From: Wyeomyia smithii
Lineage: Eukaryota > Arthropoda > Insecta > Diptera > Culicidae
Direction of reading: 5' to 3'
Length of the DNA stretch: 64,000 nt
Assembly: GCF_029784165.1 (NCBI RefSeq)
Contig: NC_073696.1
Coordinates: forward strand, 192,184,498 to 192,248,497
The notes beneath the pieces are model-generated. The model was not told the origin of the DNA. It did not search any database and worked only from the letters and a program-made list of their open reading frames with translations. The position numbers were made by a program, and so were the translations under genes. Positions 1-10,680 of the stretch are shown here, piece after piece (the stretch's first letter is position 1; every line of letters starts with the position of its first letter).

Positions 1-48
1 TTCAAAAGTGATGAGTAATTACATGGGACTGTTATACAATTATGGGTG
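1..48. other. Flank before first SINE
   Basis: Short AT-rich stretch ahead of the first SINE. No feature was recognised. Confidence 0.5.
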
Positions 49-318
49 TTCCCCGTGGCTCTGTGGTTAGCGATGTCGGTCGGCCAGCTCTTCCACACGG
101 TTATGATATCGGGTTCGATTCCCGATCGGGTCGAGGATCTTTTCGAGCAGGAAATTTTCTCGACTCAGCACTGGGGCGCGGTGTATCGTTGTACTTATCC
201 TACACATGCAAAATGTGCCAAAAACAATATCGATAACATATTCTCTCAATTAATCTAGTTGATCGAGACCGCTATTAGCCCCAAGGCTAGCCGTGCGATA
301 TGTTGTTGTTGTTGTTGT
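49..318 (+). mobile_element. tRNA-derived SINE, family A, copy 1
   Basis: The 5' part resembles a tRNA gene. It has an A-box-like stretch TGGTTAGCGATG near 66-77 and a B-box GGTTCGATTCC near 113-123, the internal RNA polymerase III promoter pattern. A non-tRNA body follows and ends in a short (TTG)n tract near 303-318. The same unit occurs in reverse at 13122-13388 and as a deleted fragment at 47450-47566, which shows it is a dispersed repeat and not a tRNA gene. It resembles Feilai-type mosquito SINEs in design; family identity was not tested. Confidence 0.75.
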
Positions 319-573
319 TATGCATTTATGGGCAGTTTATGGGTGTATTGGTATTCGTATTGTATGGTTTATCATAGGGGTATGTGTTCTTGTGATATTT
401 GCATAGTTTGTTGTGTATGATATTTATATGTTGTTCGTATAGGTGTGTATGGTACGTATATTTGTATAGTATAGTGTATGGTACGCAAATAATATGTATT
501 TTATAGTTTGAGTATAGTCCCACGTGAAGCCTACGTTTGTGCACTTGGGCACATACCCTTTAACTTTTCAAGC
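319..573 (+). repeat. GTAT-rich dispersed repeat, copy 1
   Basis: A GT/AT-rich, low-complexity stretch starting TTATGCATT and ending with a distinctive tail containing AAGCCTACGTTTGTGCACT and GCACATACCCTTTAA. The same start and tail occur at 10469-10680, so this is a shared repeat and not simple sequence alone. It directly follows the SINE tail here, so it could be part of a composite unit. No coding potential was recognised. Confidence 0.6.
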
Positions 574-943
574 ATGATATTGTTAATGTAACTCACAAAA
601 GGAGCAGGCTACAGTTACAGTTTGTGTGTATCAAGTGCCTCACATGTCAAAAAGTTCAATAATGTTGACCATGACGGCCTGTGCGCACCTCTCACAAGGA
701 ACATAGGTCGTATAACGAAATGCTGACATTGCAAAAGAATGACAAGTTCGACAAACAAAATCAACACAAGAAGGAGGACTATAATGATTTTCCATGCGAT
801 CAATTAAATAATCAGTTTCATGTTATATCTATCAGAATCTATTATATAATTGTTCTATACTTAGTAAAGTGAAGTTTATTGAAGGAGAATTGTTCTTAGG
901 CTTCAGAGATACAATTAACTAAAATCTAAATTAAAATACAATA
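574..943. other. No gene seen
   Basis: AT-rich sequence with only short open frames. No conserved domain, TSD or inverted repeat was recognised. Confidence 0.5.
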
Positions 944-1596
944 CACTGAGGTCTTTTTTCACGCGGTTGGTTGTACCGCGTTGAAAAAATCCTCGTATAA
1001 AAAAACCGCGCAATTTTAAAAAATCGCGTAAAAAACCCTATTCAATTGAGAGATCCGATTAAAAATAATAGCACGTAAGTAAATATTAACTTGAAAAATT
1101 ATATAAAAATAGTAACAAAACACACAAAATGAGTTTATAGTGCTTCCAAAATGAAAATTCATTGATATAAGACAATGACTTTTTATAATGATTTTAATAT
1201 ATTTTTAAGCTTTCGTTCCTTAATCGGAAGTTCATCCCAACGACCCTGGCTCGTATCGCTATACAACAGTGTATTTTTGTTCCTTTTTCCAGAATCAACG
1301 GAAATTGCCTACCATTTGATAATAACAGCAAATTTTTTAAAAATATGCATTATTCAGATTGCTAAAAAAGAAAATCTTATTGTCATGAACCATAAGATTG
1401 ATTTTTTACTTTATCAGACTCACTTATACTACACTTATTTGATACCGCGAAAAAATAATCTTCCAAATCGCGTAAAAATAATCCGCGTTTATTAAAAAAT
1501 CGCGTAAAAATAATCCGTGTTATAGCAGAAAATCGCGTAAAAAAACCGCGTATACAAAAACCGCTTAAAATAACCCGCGTAAAAAAGACCCCAGTG
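944..1596. mobile_element. MITE with TA target duplication and CGCG-rich ends (copy A)
   Basis: Terminal inverted repeats read CACTGAGGTC at the left and CACTGGGGTC in reverse complement at the right. Each continues into a T-run followed by ACGCGG. The element is flanked by TA on both sides (942-943 and 1597-1598), as expected for the Tc1/mariner (IS630) superfamily. Subterminal regions hold many ACGCG/CGCGT motifs separated by A/T runs. No transposase was seen, so it is non-autonomous. A shorter relative lies at 8395-8641. Confidence 0.75.
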
Positions 1597-1739
1597 TACT
1601 GCAATCAATCATAAAATTAGGTTAGCATCACATTCTCTCAGCCTTCTGGTCCAGCGTTAATCATTAATCAAGATAAAGCACTTCACAGTCGGTCAGTCCA
1701 CATTATGGATTGTTTTTAGTTCTTAAATTTAGCCTAAGC

Positions 1740-3421
1740 TGCGACTTCAACTACGTGGTCTTTTCATTTGTCAAGTGCCAAAAATTCGCTAAAATTTTCT
1801 ACTTTTTTATTATTAAACTTTCAGTACATTCTATATTTCTAAAATACAAACACGGTGCTCCCACAGACCGTTATTATAAAAAAAATGCACCAAAGAATCT
1901 GAGTACACCGTTCGATTCGTTATGACGTCCAGAATGTCTGGTCAAAATTTCAAAATCATCGTACGGTACATTTTTGAGTAATGCCCTTTTGAAGGTTGTA
2001 AAGTACAAAAAAGTGATAAAAAACGACGAAATACTTATTGTAAAGCACGTTTTTCAACCACCATTTCATGAAATAACTTCCAAAATAGTTTCTACACATT
2101 CCAAGGGTCATATTCAAGACATTAACAATTGGTAGAAAGATTTAATTGAAAATCCCACAGTGGACAGTGGTCTAAGCTCGAAAAATCGAGATCGTCCTAG
2201 ATTTGACTGTGAAAAATTGATTTTATGTACTCAATATCTTCAGCAAAATTGTTCAATAGAACAAGGCCTTACTTTTGGCGTTTTTAGTTTTTCGATCAAT
2301 CCACCTAACAGTTAGATAAAAAAAATATTTTTTCTAATTTTCAATATACCAGATTGCTTCCTTCGGCAAAGTTGTGGAAAATTTTAAAAGAACAACAATT
2401 GCTGAATACTGCGATGTCCTATCTGTACGTTGGACACGACCAAATAGAGTTTTTTGTGGAACACCCCTCCTTAAAATCAGTTTTTTGTCTATAACTTTTT
2501 CTATGATTGTCAAAACAATTAATTTTATAAAGTCTTGAGAGAATCTTAGTTGAATGAATAAAATCTTAGAACATTTTGCACTGTTTTGACCATTACAGAC
2601 AAAATTATAAACAAAATAATGATTTTGAGGAGGAGTGTTCCACAAAAAACTCTATTTGGTCGTGTCCAACGTACAGATAGGACATCGCAGTGTTCAGCAA
2701 TTGTTTTTCTTTTGAAATTTTCCATAACTTTGCCGAAGGAAGCAATCTGGTATATTGAAAATTAGAAAAAATATTTGTTTTATATAACTGTTAGGTGGAT
2801 TGATCGAAAAACTAAAAACGCCAAAAGTAAGGTCTTATTCCATGAAACAATTTTGCTGAAGACATCGAGTACATAAAATCAATTTTTCACAGTCAAATCT
2901 AGGACGATCTCGATTTTTCGAGCTTAGACCACTGTCCACTGTGGGATTTTCAAATAAATCTTTCTACCAATTGTTAATGTCTTTTAAATATGACTCTTGG
3001 AATGTGTAGAACCTATTTTGGAAGTTATTTCATGAAATGGTGGTTGAAAAACGTGCTTTACAATAAGTATTTCATCGTTTTTATATCACTTTTTTGTAGT
3101 TTTCGACCTTCAAAAGGGCATAACTCAAAAATGTACCATACGATGATTTTGAAATTTTGACCAGACATTCTGGACGTCAAATCGAATCGAATGGTGTACT
3201 CAGATTCTTTGGTGCATTTTTTTTATAATAACGGTCTGTGGGAGCACCGTGCAAAAGCTCCATTCTTGAATTGGTAGACACAATAAATTATAAGTCAGGA
3301 AAAAAGACCACGTGGTCATTTCGTTAACCCCCCGCCCCACCCCCGTGCGTGGTCTTTCGTGGTCTTTTGACAAACCCCTCCGTCCCCCTCTTTATGACCA
3401 CGTAGTTTAGGAACGGGCCCT
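1740..3421. repeat. Possible outer element around the palindrome
   Basis: The phrase CTACGTGGTC occurs near 1751-1760. Its reverse complement GACCACGTAG occurs near 3398-3407, within a C-rich tract ending GGGCCC near 3415-3420. The palindrome at 1851-3251 lies between the two. This suggests an older element, now degraded, that received the palindrome. The left end is poorly conserved, so boundaries are approximate. Confidence 0.3.
1851..3251. mobile_element. 1.4 kb palindromic MITE, CACGG termini
   Basis: Two arms of about 630 bases (about 1851-2480 and 2625-3251) are near-exact reverse complements around a loop of roughly 145 bases. The outermost bases read CACGGTGCTCCCACAGACCG and its complement. 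CAAA flanks the element on both sides (1847-1850 and 3252-3255). CAC-starting ends plus a 4-bp duplication match what is known of Chapaev-type elements of the CMC superfamily; that assignment is inference. No transposase was recognised. Transcripts through it would fold into a very long hairpin. Confidence 0.75.
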
Positions 3422-6079
3422 ATTGAAAGAAATTGCACTGTAATATCATGATACAACATATTGTTTTAGGAAAATTATACTCGCTTATAACCGAAGAAAG
3501 CGTTTTATATACTACCGGCTTGGAATATAATTTTGAAAGTTGCTCTTCGTTGAAATCTACATTAGAATTTCAACAAATAATGATACGTTTACGGAACGAC
3601 CCACGAGAGTAATCTCATTCGTCTTTTTCCTGATTCAAAGATGGCGTTGTTTTGTTAAAAAAAATGTGAATTGATTTTTAGCCTTGAACAGTAAAATATT
3701 AGATGGCAGAAATTGGCTGAGGCCAAAAGAGCTGTGAAGACGAAGCTTGCATTCGACGACCAAATGAGACCACATAAAAATACTAAATAAAATTCACATA
3801 ACGATGATTCAAATAAAAACTACCTTTTTGGGTAATAAAGAAAATGTTAGTTTTATCCACACACTGCACCAGTTCATATATGCGTTATTGCATCTCCTTC
3901 CTCACGCACTCTTGTTACCAGATCTAGCCCCTTTGGATTACGATTGATAGCTATTTCGAGGAGCTCAACGCTTCTCACTTCAAACATATTATTGAGACCA
4001 TGTGTATCAAATGGAAAGAAGCCTATGTTGATAAATCTTTACATTATCATTATTGTTGCTATCAAATTACATTATATATAATTGTCCTCGTCGTTCGGAA
4101 TGCCACCTCTAAATTTCAGATCGTTCAGTGAACTAATACTGAGTTCTACTTACACGACCTATGTTTCGAAAGTATGTCGATACGCACTATTCTGTAGTTT
4201 TGGAATGGAAATCCCTTTCTTTTAATAAAATTTGATGTTTTGTATTTATGAAAAATTAAAGAGCTGCCTAAAACCGATACATTGGACGAACTTACAAGAA
4301 ATATACATTTTTTCCAAAAGTTAAAAAATACAAAATGAATTAAAATTTGTTCTTTACGTTATTTTGTTTTAAACGCTTGGTTATGAGTTGCTTTACTTTA
4401 AGTATTTCAAACCTTCATAGTTATTTCAATAAAAATCAATGTCTGTAAAATTCGCGTAATCCGAATGTTTTTTAGATTTTCCCTCCTTTTTCTTACAATT
4501 AATTTACTATTCTTTCCTTCAACAAGAAAGACAACTGTCATTCGGAAAACGCGGCAGCAATCAGTTGGGCTCGACGGATGCTCACTATCAAAGTGGAGCA
4601 TGATGACAGCGCGTTGAGACCATTTGCAACGGCTAGTGCAGAGCGAGGGACGGATGAGAAAGTAGTTTGTAGATTTTCCAATTGATTTGCAGCGCCACAG
4701 CAGCAGTCGTCCTAACCTAAGCATATGTACCTACTTGGATCTCGAATCCTCATATCCACGCGGGCGAATAAGAGGCATAGTCCAAAGACACAAAAATAAC
4801 CATTGAGCTGGCAATCGAATTTGGGGGACAAAATGAAGTTACGATTGGACGGGTTTTGTAATTGAATAACCATTCCACTAGTGCAAGGATGCAATTTAAT
4901 GACATTTTATGAAGGGTACAAATGGCATTCCGAGGAAATGGTCCAATGTTTTCATCAAATTGAATATTTTCGTTCCAGTGTAGTGTACCACCGTGTTTTA
5001 ATTTGGAGATACCTTCGCAAGTCTTGGTCTGCACAGGTAACATACAGTTGAGATTAATTGGATGAATTGAATAAAATCGGTAAGATGAGATTTCATTTAT
5101 ATTCGACTGTATATCAATAGGATAATTTAATTTAAAATGATGTCCGCTGTTGTTTGAGAGTCCTATATTATAATTATAGTATTAGCCAATTTTAAAAACG
5201 ATATCATTTATTTTTAACTACCCAATATTCTGAAAAATTACCCTATTTCAAATCACTGATAGTTAGAAACGTGCCTGTCGTACTTGTACTGTTAGAAGAA
5301 GACAACAAGACTACGAAAGTCCTAGTGGCAAAAGTTAGAATTCTTGAGCAGACATCGTCGACTCCAATTAGCCGGTAACATTTTGATTGCTTTGAACAAT
5401 CCTTATACCATGGAAATAACTTTTTCGATTGCCCTTCTGTGAGCTTCGTCTTCTGCGATAAATAATGCAGTAAAAGAGCGTAACACCCTTTGACTCAAAC
5501 TATTCCCTTCTGAAATTTGTCACTTTCTAGACAAAAACCGGCGGCAGATACCTAATCCTATTGCTGACGCCACAGCATCGTTTGTGCTCGGTATACTAGT
5601 GTATAAGTTTTACAGTTCCGAAAAAAGTTGACACATCAATTCTGATATCTAAAAGTTATAGTTGGCCTCGCAGTGCACAGAGTGTTTTGCAGTTTCATTT
5701 TATTCTACCATTGTTGGAGTTCAGGATATTTTGCAATTACATTTCGGAAGGAATGGCAATATATAAATGTAGGGCCCCAGGCATGAGGATGTTACATAAT
5801 TTAAATAATAGATTAATGTTTTAAGAAGAAAAATTATTCATTACCGCTGTATTTTGCCCTTGTAATAAATAAACCATTGGATATAAAATTCAAAAAGTGT
5901 CGTTAACTACAACTGATAGAAAGATTTTTTACATTCAAGTGGTGTGAAACATTCTATATTTATTGAAATGTTTATAAACCCCATCGATGATAAATTTTAG
6001 AGAACAATGGGATCGTCCTGAGAACGTGCAACGTTCCAGAGACAGTTGCCTCCCTATAACCAGTAATTATTTCATACTA
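3422..6079. other. No gene seen
   Basis: AT-rich sequence with scattered short open frames on both strands, none with a recognisable domain or consistent codon use. It lies downstream of the receptor exon at 12399-12669 on the minus strand, but no TM3-TM7 exon of that gene was found here. Confidence 0.5.
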
Positions 6080-6289
6080 GGGTAAGAAACAGCTTAAGCC
6101 TATTTCAATCAGTCGAAGAAAATGGGCCTTAAACTCCCGAACTTGAACCAATATCGACAGTTTTAACCTAAAGAAGAACTAAACTCTGATTAACTAGCTG
6201 TCTCACGAATATATAAAATACTGTTCAACGCAAAAAAATCCTGTAATAAATATCAATTAAAAATAATCAATCAAGTAGGTTTCCTACCC
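6080..6289. mobile_element. Short MITE with GGGTAA ends
   Basis: The left end reads GGGTAAGAAACAG and the right end, in reverse complement, GGGTAGGAAACC. Both are flanked by TA (6078-6079 and 6290-6291). The length is about 210 bases and it is non-coding. The GGGTAA terminus is shared with the elements at 14309-14550 and 48448-49418. Confidence 0.55.
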
Positions 6290-6879
6290 TATCTTTTGCT
6301 ACCCATAAAAAACCCCTAAGTATTATGTCGTCAGTTGTGAAAATAGAGAAACTTTGTAATAAAGAACAGTCTGTTCGAATTATTTAAGACTAGTGGAATG
6401 GTATGATTAAGAAATCTTAGCTTCGGGTTGGTCGCAGAACAAAATAATTTGATAATATTGAGGATTTCTATTCCAAACCGTGCAATGTGATTCATATTAC
6501 AACTGATGCAATCATGGTAAAGTTTGGAAAGAATTGACATCAACTTACAACCACTCAACCTTACAACCTTGTTGACACAATACAAACGTGTTGTGTTCTG
6601 AACTCTAAATCCTTTGGTTTGAGCTTGACGACCACACATTTCGTAGTTGCTCCTCCGTGATAGATCTGAGCTAGTGAGGTTACACGTGTATGTGTAAAAT
6701 GTACAACAATTCAGCAACTACCGCTTTGTATGGATCGATAACGGCGCCGGCCACGTCCTTACGATCGTTAGCGTAAGGAAGGAAGTGTAACAGTCGTTGT
6801 TGTCGGAGACCGAGTTTACCTCTGCATCTCCACGACTGCGACGGAGAGGAAGGGTTGTGTCACCGTGGTATTTGACGGA
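6290..6879. other. No gene seen
   Basis: No domain recognised. A phrase near 6587-6612 (GTTGTGTTCTGAACTC then TAAATCCTTTGG) recurs with small changes near 7406-7431, so the area between may belong to one older repeated unit. Confidence 0.4.
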
Positions 6880-7375
6880 ATCGAACAATGTTACGCGCGT
6901 AATCAACTCATCATAGAGACGAATGACGAGTACAGTGGCGTAGCGTGACTAGGTGACACTTGGGCGGAAAATTAACGTGTTACCTCTCCTACCTCCTAGG
7001 TGTATATAATTTTCGCGGGTATCACCTCGTCCAATATGAAACACATGTTAATTGATAATTATTCTTGCGGATGTCACCGTTTTGAAGATTCCACGTATGT
7101 AAATATTCACGCGGGTGTCACCCCTCATCACGCTACGCCAGTGGAAGAGTATATTTCTTCACAAACACCGCGATATTTTGCAAGCGGCCGGAGCGGAAAC
7201 CGTCCGTCCTTGATGTCTACGCGATGAGTGATAAAATCGAACGATGTTGCGCGCGAAGCTTACTCATTACGAAAACGAACATTGAGTAATTTTCTTGTCA
7301 AACACCGCGATCCTATGCGAACGACGCGGATGAAAATCATCCACCACTCGAATACTTTGAGTACATTCAAATAAT
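6880..7375 (+). repeat. Two-copy tandem duplication interrupted by a hAT MITE
   Basis: Removing 6933-7143 plus one 8-bp duplication leaves unit 1 (6880-6932 joined to 7152-7233). It matches unit 2 (7234-7375) along its length: ATCGAACAATGTTACGCGCG against ATCGAACGATGTTGCGCGCG, then CAAACACCGCGAT in both. Units are about 140 bases and have diverged by many substitutions. No gene was recognised. Confidence 0.6.
6933..7143. mobile_element. hAT-type MITE
   Basis: The left end is CAGTGGCGTAGCG and the right end in reverse complement is CACTGGCGTAGCG. Flanking 8-mers are GACGAGTA (6925-6932) and GAAGAGTA (7144-7151), 7 of 8 identical, as expected for the 8-bp duplication of hAT elements. The interior (211 bases) is non-coding. 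It disrupts unit 1 of the tandem duplication around it. Confidence 0.8.
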
Positions 7376-8394
7376 TATCAATTACCATCGATTGATTCTT
7401 TGAAATGTTGTGTTATGAATTCTAAATCCTTTGGCTGTGATGTAAAGGATCTATCATGGTTAATAGGTAATTCAAAAATTATTTTCTTAATACTCTATTT
7501 TCCATGTTGCATTCAATTGTGTCTCGAAATAGTTATACTTATTTTTCTTCCAAGCAATTCTGTCTTAATGAAGGAATAAGTTCCAAAAAAGGATATACTA
7601 TAAGCACTACACCACTAGCATGAGATATTCCGATCGAACGATTATAACACGTATAACACAAATATATCTGAACTTGATAGAAATAACAATGCCTATCATG
7701 CTTGTCTTTTCTCCTCAGAAAACCTCTAGAGTGCAGGAGAACATCTTGCACTGCGGAAACAACTGCCGTCACACTAAAGAGCAAATCAATACGCTCATGC
7801 TAGAAGAGAGTGACAAACGATTTTTATCTGTTGAGCTACCTGAACGCACTGCGGTGAAATCTGAAATCTCTCTCTTGCGAGACAATGAACTATGGTGTAC
7901 TTTCTCACACGTGTGGACATCACGCACGATAATTACACTGCAGAGCTATCTGCGGTGCGTTTCACAGTTGGTTTCTTAAGCATGGCAGAAGAGGAAAAGA
8001 GATTGGGAGAAAAAAAATAGACTGCGTTGCTCGTGCCGGTCGAATTTACTCTAGTGGAATTCGTTCGTAGCTACACGAGGACTACATTTTTGCCCGGTAG
8101 GTTTTTTTTCACCTTCCGGACTACTCGCCAGTGGACACTGTTGTGTATTTCTGCGTTTTCTCTGTAAAGTGATTCACCCCTCTCGTTTCTATCAGATGTG
8201 GGGTGAGCTGGAAGTGTGTTTGTCTCTCTGTAAGCTGGTTGAGACACTTTGGAGTGGAGGAAGCAGCAGTGTGGTGAAAGTATTTGCTACACGCAGGCAC
8301 ATACTGGAAGGGAAGTGCGCAGTGAATTTTTTCTCCACTCCTTTCACATACTGAGGAGAATGACAAGCATGATGCCTATAATAATTTTGATATA
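7376..8394. other. No recognised gene; one 119-codon open frame
   Basis: A plus-strand open frame at 7620-7979 could encode 119 residues. It shows no recognisable domain, signal peptide or repeat, and its composition does not stand out from neighbouring sequence. I treat it as chance. Otherwise nothing was recognised. Confidence 0.4.
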
Positions 8395-8641
8395 CACTAA
8401 GGTCGCTTTTTACGCGGCTTTTTTACGCGGATTCCGGAATTTAAGCGGTTTTTTTACGCGGATTCCGAAATTTACGCGGTTTTTTTACGCGGGCTCCGGA
8501 ATTTACGCAGTATTTTTTTTTGCGCGGATTTCGGTTTCTCTTCACTCGGATTGCAGAATTTACGCGGATTCCGGAATTTACGCGGTTTTTTACGTGGTTT
8601 TTTTACGTGGCGTATCCCCCGCGTAAAAAGCGACATTAGTG
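8395..8641. mobile_element. MITE with TA target duplication and CGCG-rich ends (copy B)
   Basis: Ends read CACTAAGGTCGCTTTTTACG and its near complement, flanked by TA (8393-8394 and 8642-8643). The whole 247-base interior is built from repeats of a unit like TTTACGCGGATTCCGGAA, giving about ten ACGCGG motifs. It is a shorter relative of the element at 944-1596. Non-coding. Confidence 0.8.
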
Positions 8642-8998
8642 TACTAAGTACGGGATTTAATCAAATTCTGTTATGGTACACTTAAATATTTATAAGGTTT
8701 TATTTAGACAAGCCAAATACTACCCTAAGAATACGAAATAAAATGCTTACGTTACTTTATATGGCAAAGATACTGGAATTTTTATCGATATATCAGATAT
8801 AAAACTTCGAATGTTTCACATTTTTATCCTATCAATCAATAGACATTACAGATTCTAAATCAATATAATTTAGTCTCTCTATGTTTTTATTTCGTAACTG
8901 TATTGTCGACTGTGTAGATTACTACGCTTACGCTTTACTGTAAACCTGTCATTCAGCCGTAATAAATAAAAACTTCCTGAGTTCCTGATCAATATATC
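8642..8998. other. No gene seen
   Basis: AT-rich, no recognisable feature. Confidence 0.5.
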
Positions 8999-9145
8999 GA
9001 GTCTCGGCTCGGGAGAGACAATAGGATCGTAGCGCTAGCCCCGCAATTGTCGTGTACACGTGTAATAGTCGGCTGCGGAGTCTGTGCATAACAAACAGGA
9101 CGTCAAGTTCCGAATTGGAATGTAGCACCAAGGCTTTGCTTTGCC
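8999..9145 (+). mobile_element. tRNA-derived SINE, family B, 5'-truncated copy
   Basis: Matches the body of the SINE at 14054-14245: CTCGGGAGA, then AATAGGATCGTAGCG, then TTCCGAATTGGAATGTAGCA and a CAAGGCTTTGCTTT end. The tRNA-like head is missing. No clear TSD was found. Confidence 0.6.
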
Positions 9146-10017
9146 TTGAAAATAAAAATTGAATTTTGAGAGTATTGAAGAGAGAGGTAGGTTGAGAGTG
9201 AGGGAGTAGCCTAAATCAAATACTATCAAGTTACAAAACGGCATGAGAAAAGCAATGGCTTGGCGCGCTTACATCACACACTCTCGATACGGGTTGCGTT
9301 GTAGTGGAGAAATGAGTGCGAGAGAATATTAAAGAGAGAGAATCGGAGAGAACAACTTAGAAGATTATGTGTTTTTTTGCTATCATTAACGATACCGCTT
9401 GCTCGTCAACGCACGTGCTATTTAAACCTATGCAATATCCAAATCGATTTTTGGAATTTTGTTTACCAGTAGGTCTCAAAAGTTGTGTCTTCTCAAAAAA
9501 AGTACCCTTGCTAAATTACATTTCAATCGTGCAGCAGCCTCTTTCCCTGAGATACAGTATAGAATGAAGTGTTGAAACTTACTAGACACCCTGTTGTCCA
9601 TGGGAAAACCAATGACGAGCAAACTGAGTAGGCAACGTAAAAACAATATCGTTAACGTTTTCGAAGCCAAGAAATGAAAAGTTAGAAAAGAACAGGGGGA
9701 AAAATCGGAAAAGAATTTTTACTCTCAGGGGTTTCAGTAGAATTTGTTTGATAAAATCATTCTTGCAACAGACTTGAATCCGGGTGGTCTTTGTTTTCTC
9801 CGCACGTACGGGAAATTCTGTTTTACAAACCTCTGGCAAAGATATTTCCCTAACGCAGACTTCAAAAACATAGACGAAATGATTTCACGCATTCAGTCAT
9901 TGGCTAGCAATGCCAGCTAATTGGCATCGCATTCATCACCCAACGTAAGCGACGAAGAAAGAAAGAAGAGATGCTCCCACGTGATTGGTTCTTCCCCAAA
10001 TTCCCCACACTGAGTGA
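9146..10017. other. No gene seen
   Basis: Moderately AT-rich. A GA-rich stretch lies at 9170-9360. Short open frames only, no recognised domain. Confidence 0.45.
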
Positions 10018-10056
10018 CGCTATAAAAGGACATTCCGTGTTGAGAGAAGATCATTC
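10018..10056 (+). promoter_or_regulatory. TATA box plus initiator-like core promoter
   Basis: TATAAAAG lies near 10021-10028, and ATCATTCC, an arthropod initiator-like match, starts about 28-30 bases downstream near 10050. This spacing is standard for a plus-strand RNA polymerase II start. No protein-coding gene was recognised downstream; the transcript would run into the GT-rich minisatellite. It could be a relic of a retroelement promoter. Confidence 0.35.
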
Positions 10057-10139
10057 CCTGGTCGACCGTCAAGGCGAACAGTTCGGCTTCCCTTCGATCT
10101 GAGTTGGACCCCACCAGTGGTAATCTAATTCAGATATCG

Positions 10140-10468
10140 TTGTGGGTGTGTATGTGTGGATGCGTGAATAGCGTGTATGTGGGTGTGTGAATAGCGTGTG
10201 TGTATATGTGTGAGTGGCGTTTGCGTGTATATTTGTATATGTGTGGGTATGTGTAAGTAACGTGTATGTGTAAGTAACGTGTATGTGTGTATATGTATAA
10301 GTAACGTGCATGTGTGTGTATGTGTAAGTAACGTGTATGTGTGTGTATGTGTAAGTAACGTGTAAGTGTGTGTATGTGTAAGTAACGTGTAAGTGTGTGT
10401 GCGTGTAAGTAACGTGTAAGTGTGTGTGCGTGTGCGTGTATGTGTGTATGTGTGTGTGACGTGTGACT
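10140..10468 (+). repeat. GT-rich minisatellite with repeated GTAAGT
   Basis: From about 10250 to 10440 a unit of roughly 27 bases, GTAAGTAACGTGTATGTGTG plus a short GT spacer, is repeated about seven times with small changes. Flanking sequence is degenerate (GTGTAT)n. The long open frames through it are artefacts of the repeat. Each unit contains GTAAGT, a consensus 5' splice site on the plus strand. Confidence 0.8.
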
Positions 10469-10680
10469 GTTATGCATTCATGTGGGTATTGGTATTTGTA
10501 TGCTGTAGTTTATGACAGGTGTATGTGTTTTTTTGTGAAATGTTCATGGATTATTGTGTATGGTATTTGTACATTTGGTGTGTGTTATATACTATGGCTA
10601 TGGCACAATTAAATCTTTACACCCACCATAGTACCACGGCAAGCCTATGTTTGTGCACTCAAGCACATACCCTTTAATTT
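10469..10680 (+). repeat. GTAT-rich dispersed repeat, copy 2
   Basis: Second copy of the repeat at 319-573. It starts TTATGCATTCATG and ends with AAGCCTATGTTTGTGCACTC and GCACATACCCTTTAA, followed by a T-run of about 15 bases. Non-coding. Confidence 0.6.

Noticed and set aside
66..123. A tRNA gene
   Set aside because: A and B boxes are present, but the unit is part of a repeated SINE with a non-tRNA body and does not fold as a complete cloverleaf by eye.
7620..7979. 119-codon open frame as a gene
   Set aside because: No domain, no splice or promoter context, composition like the surroundings.
10069..10477. His/Thr-rich minus-strand frames
   Set aside because: Direct translation of the GT minisatellite; no evidence of a gene.
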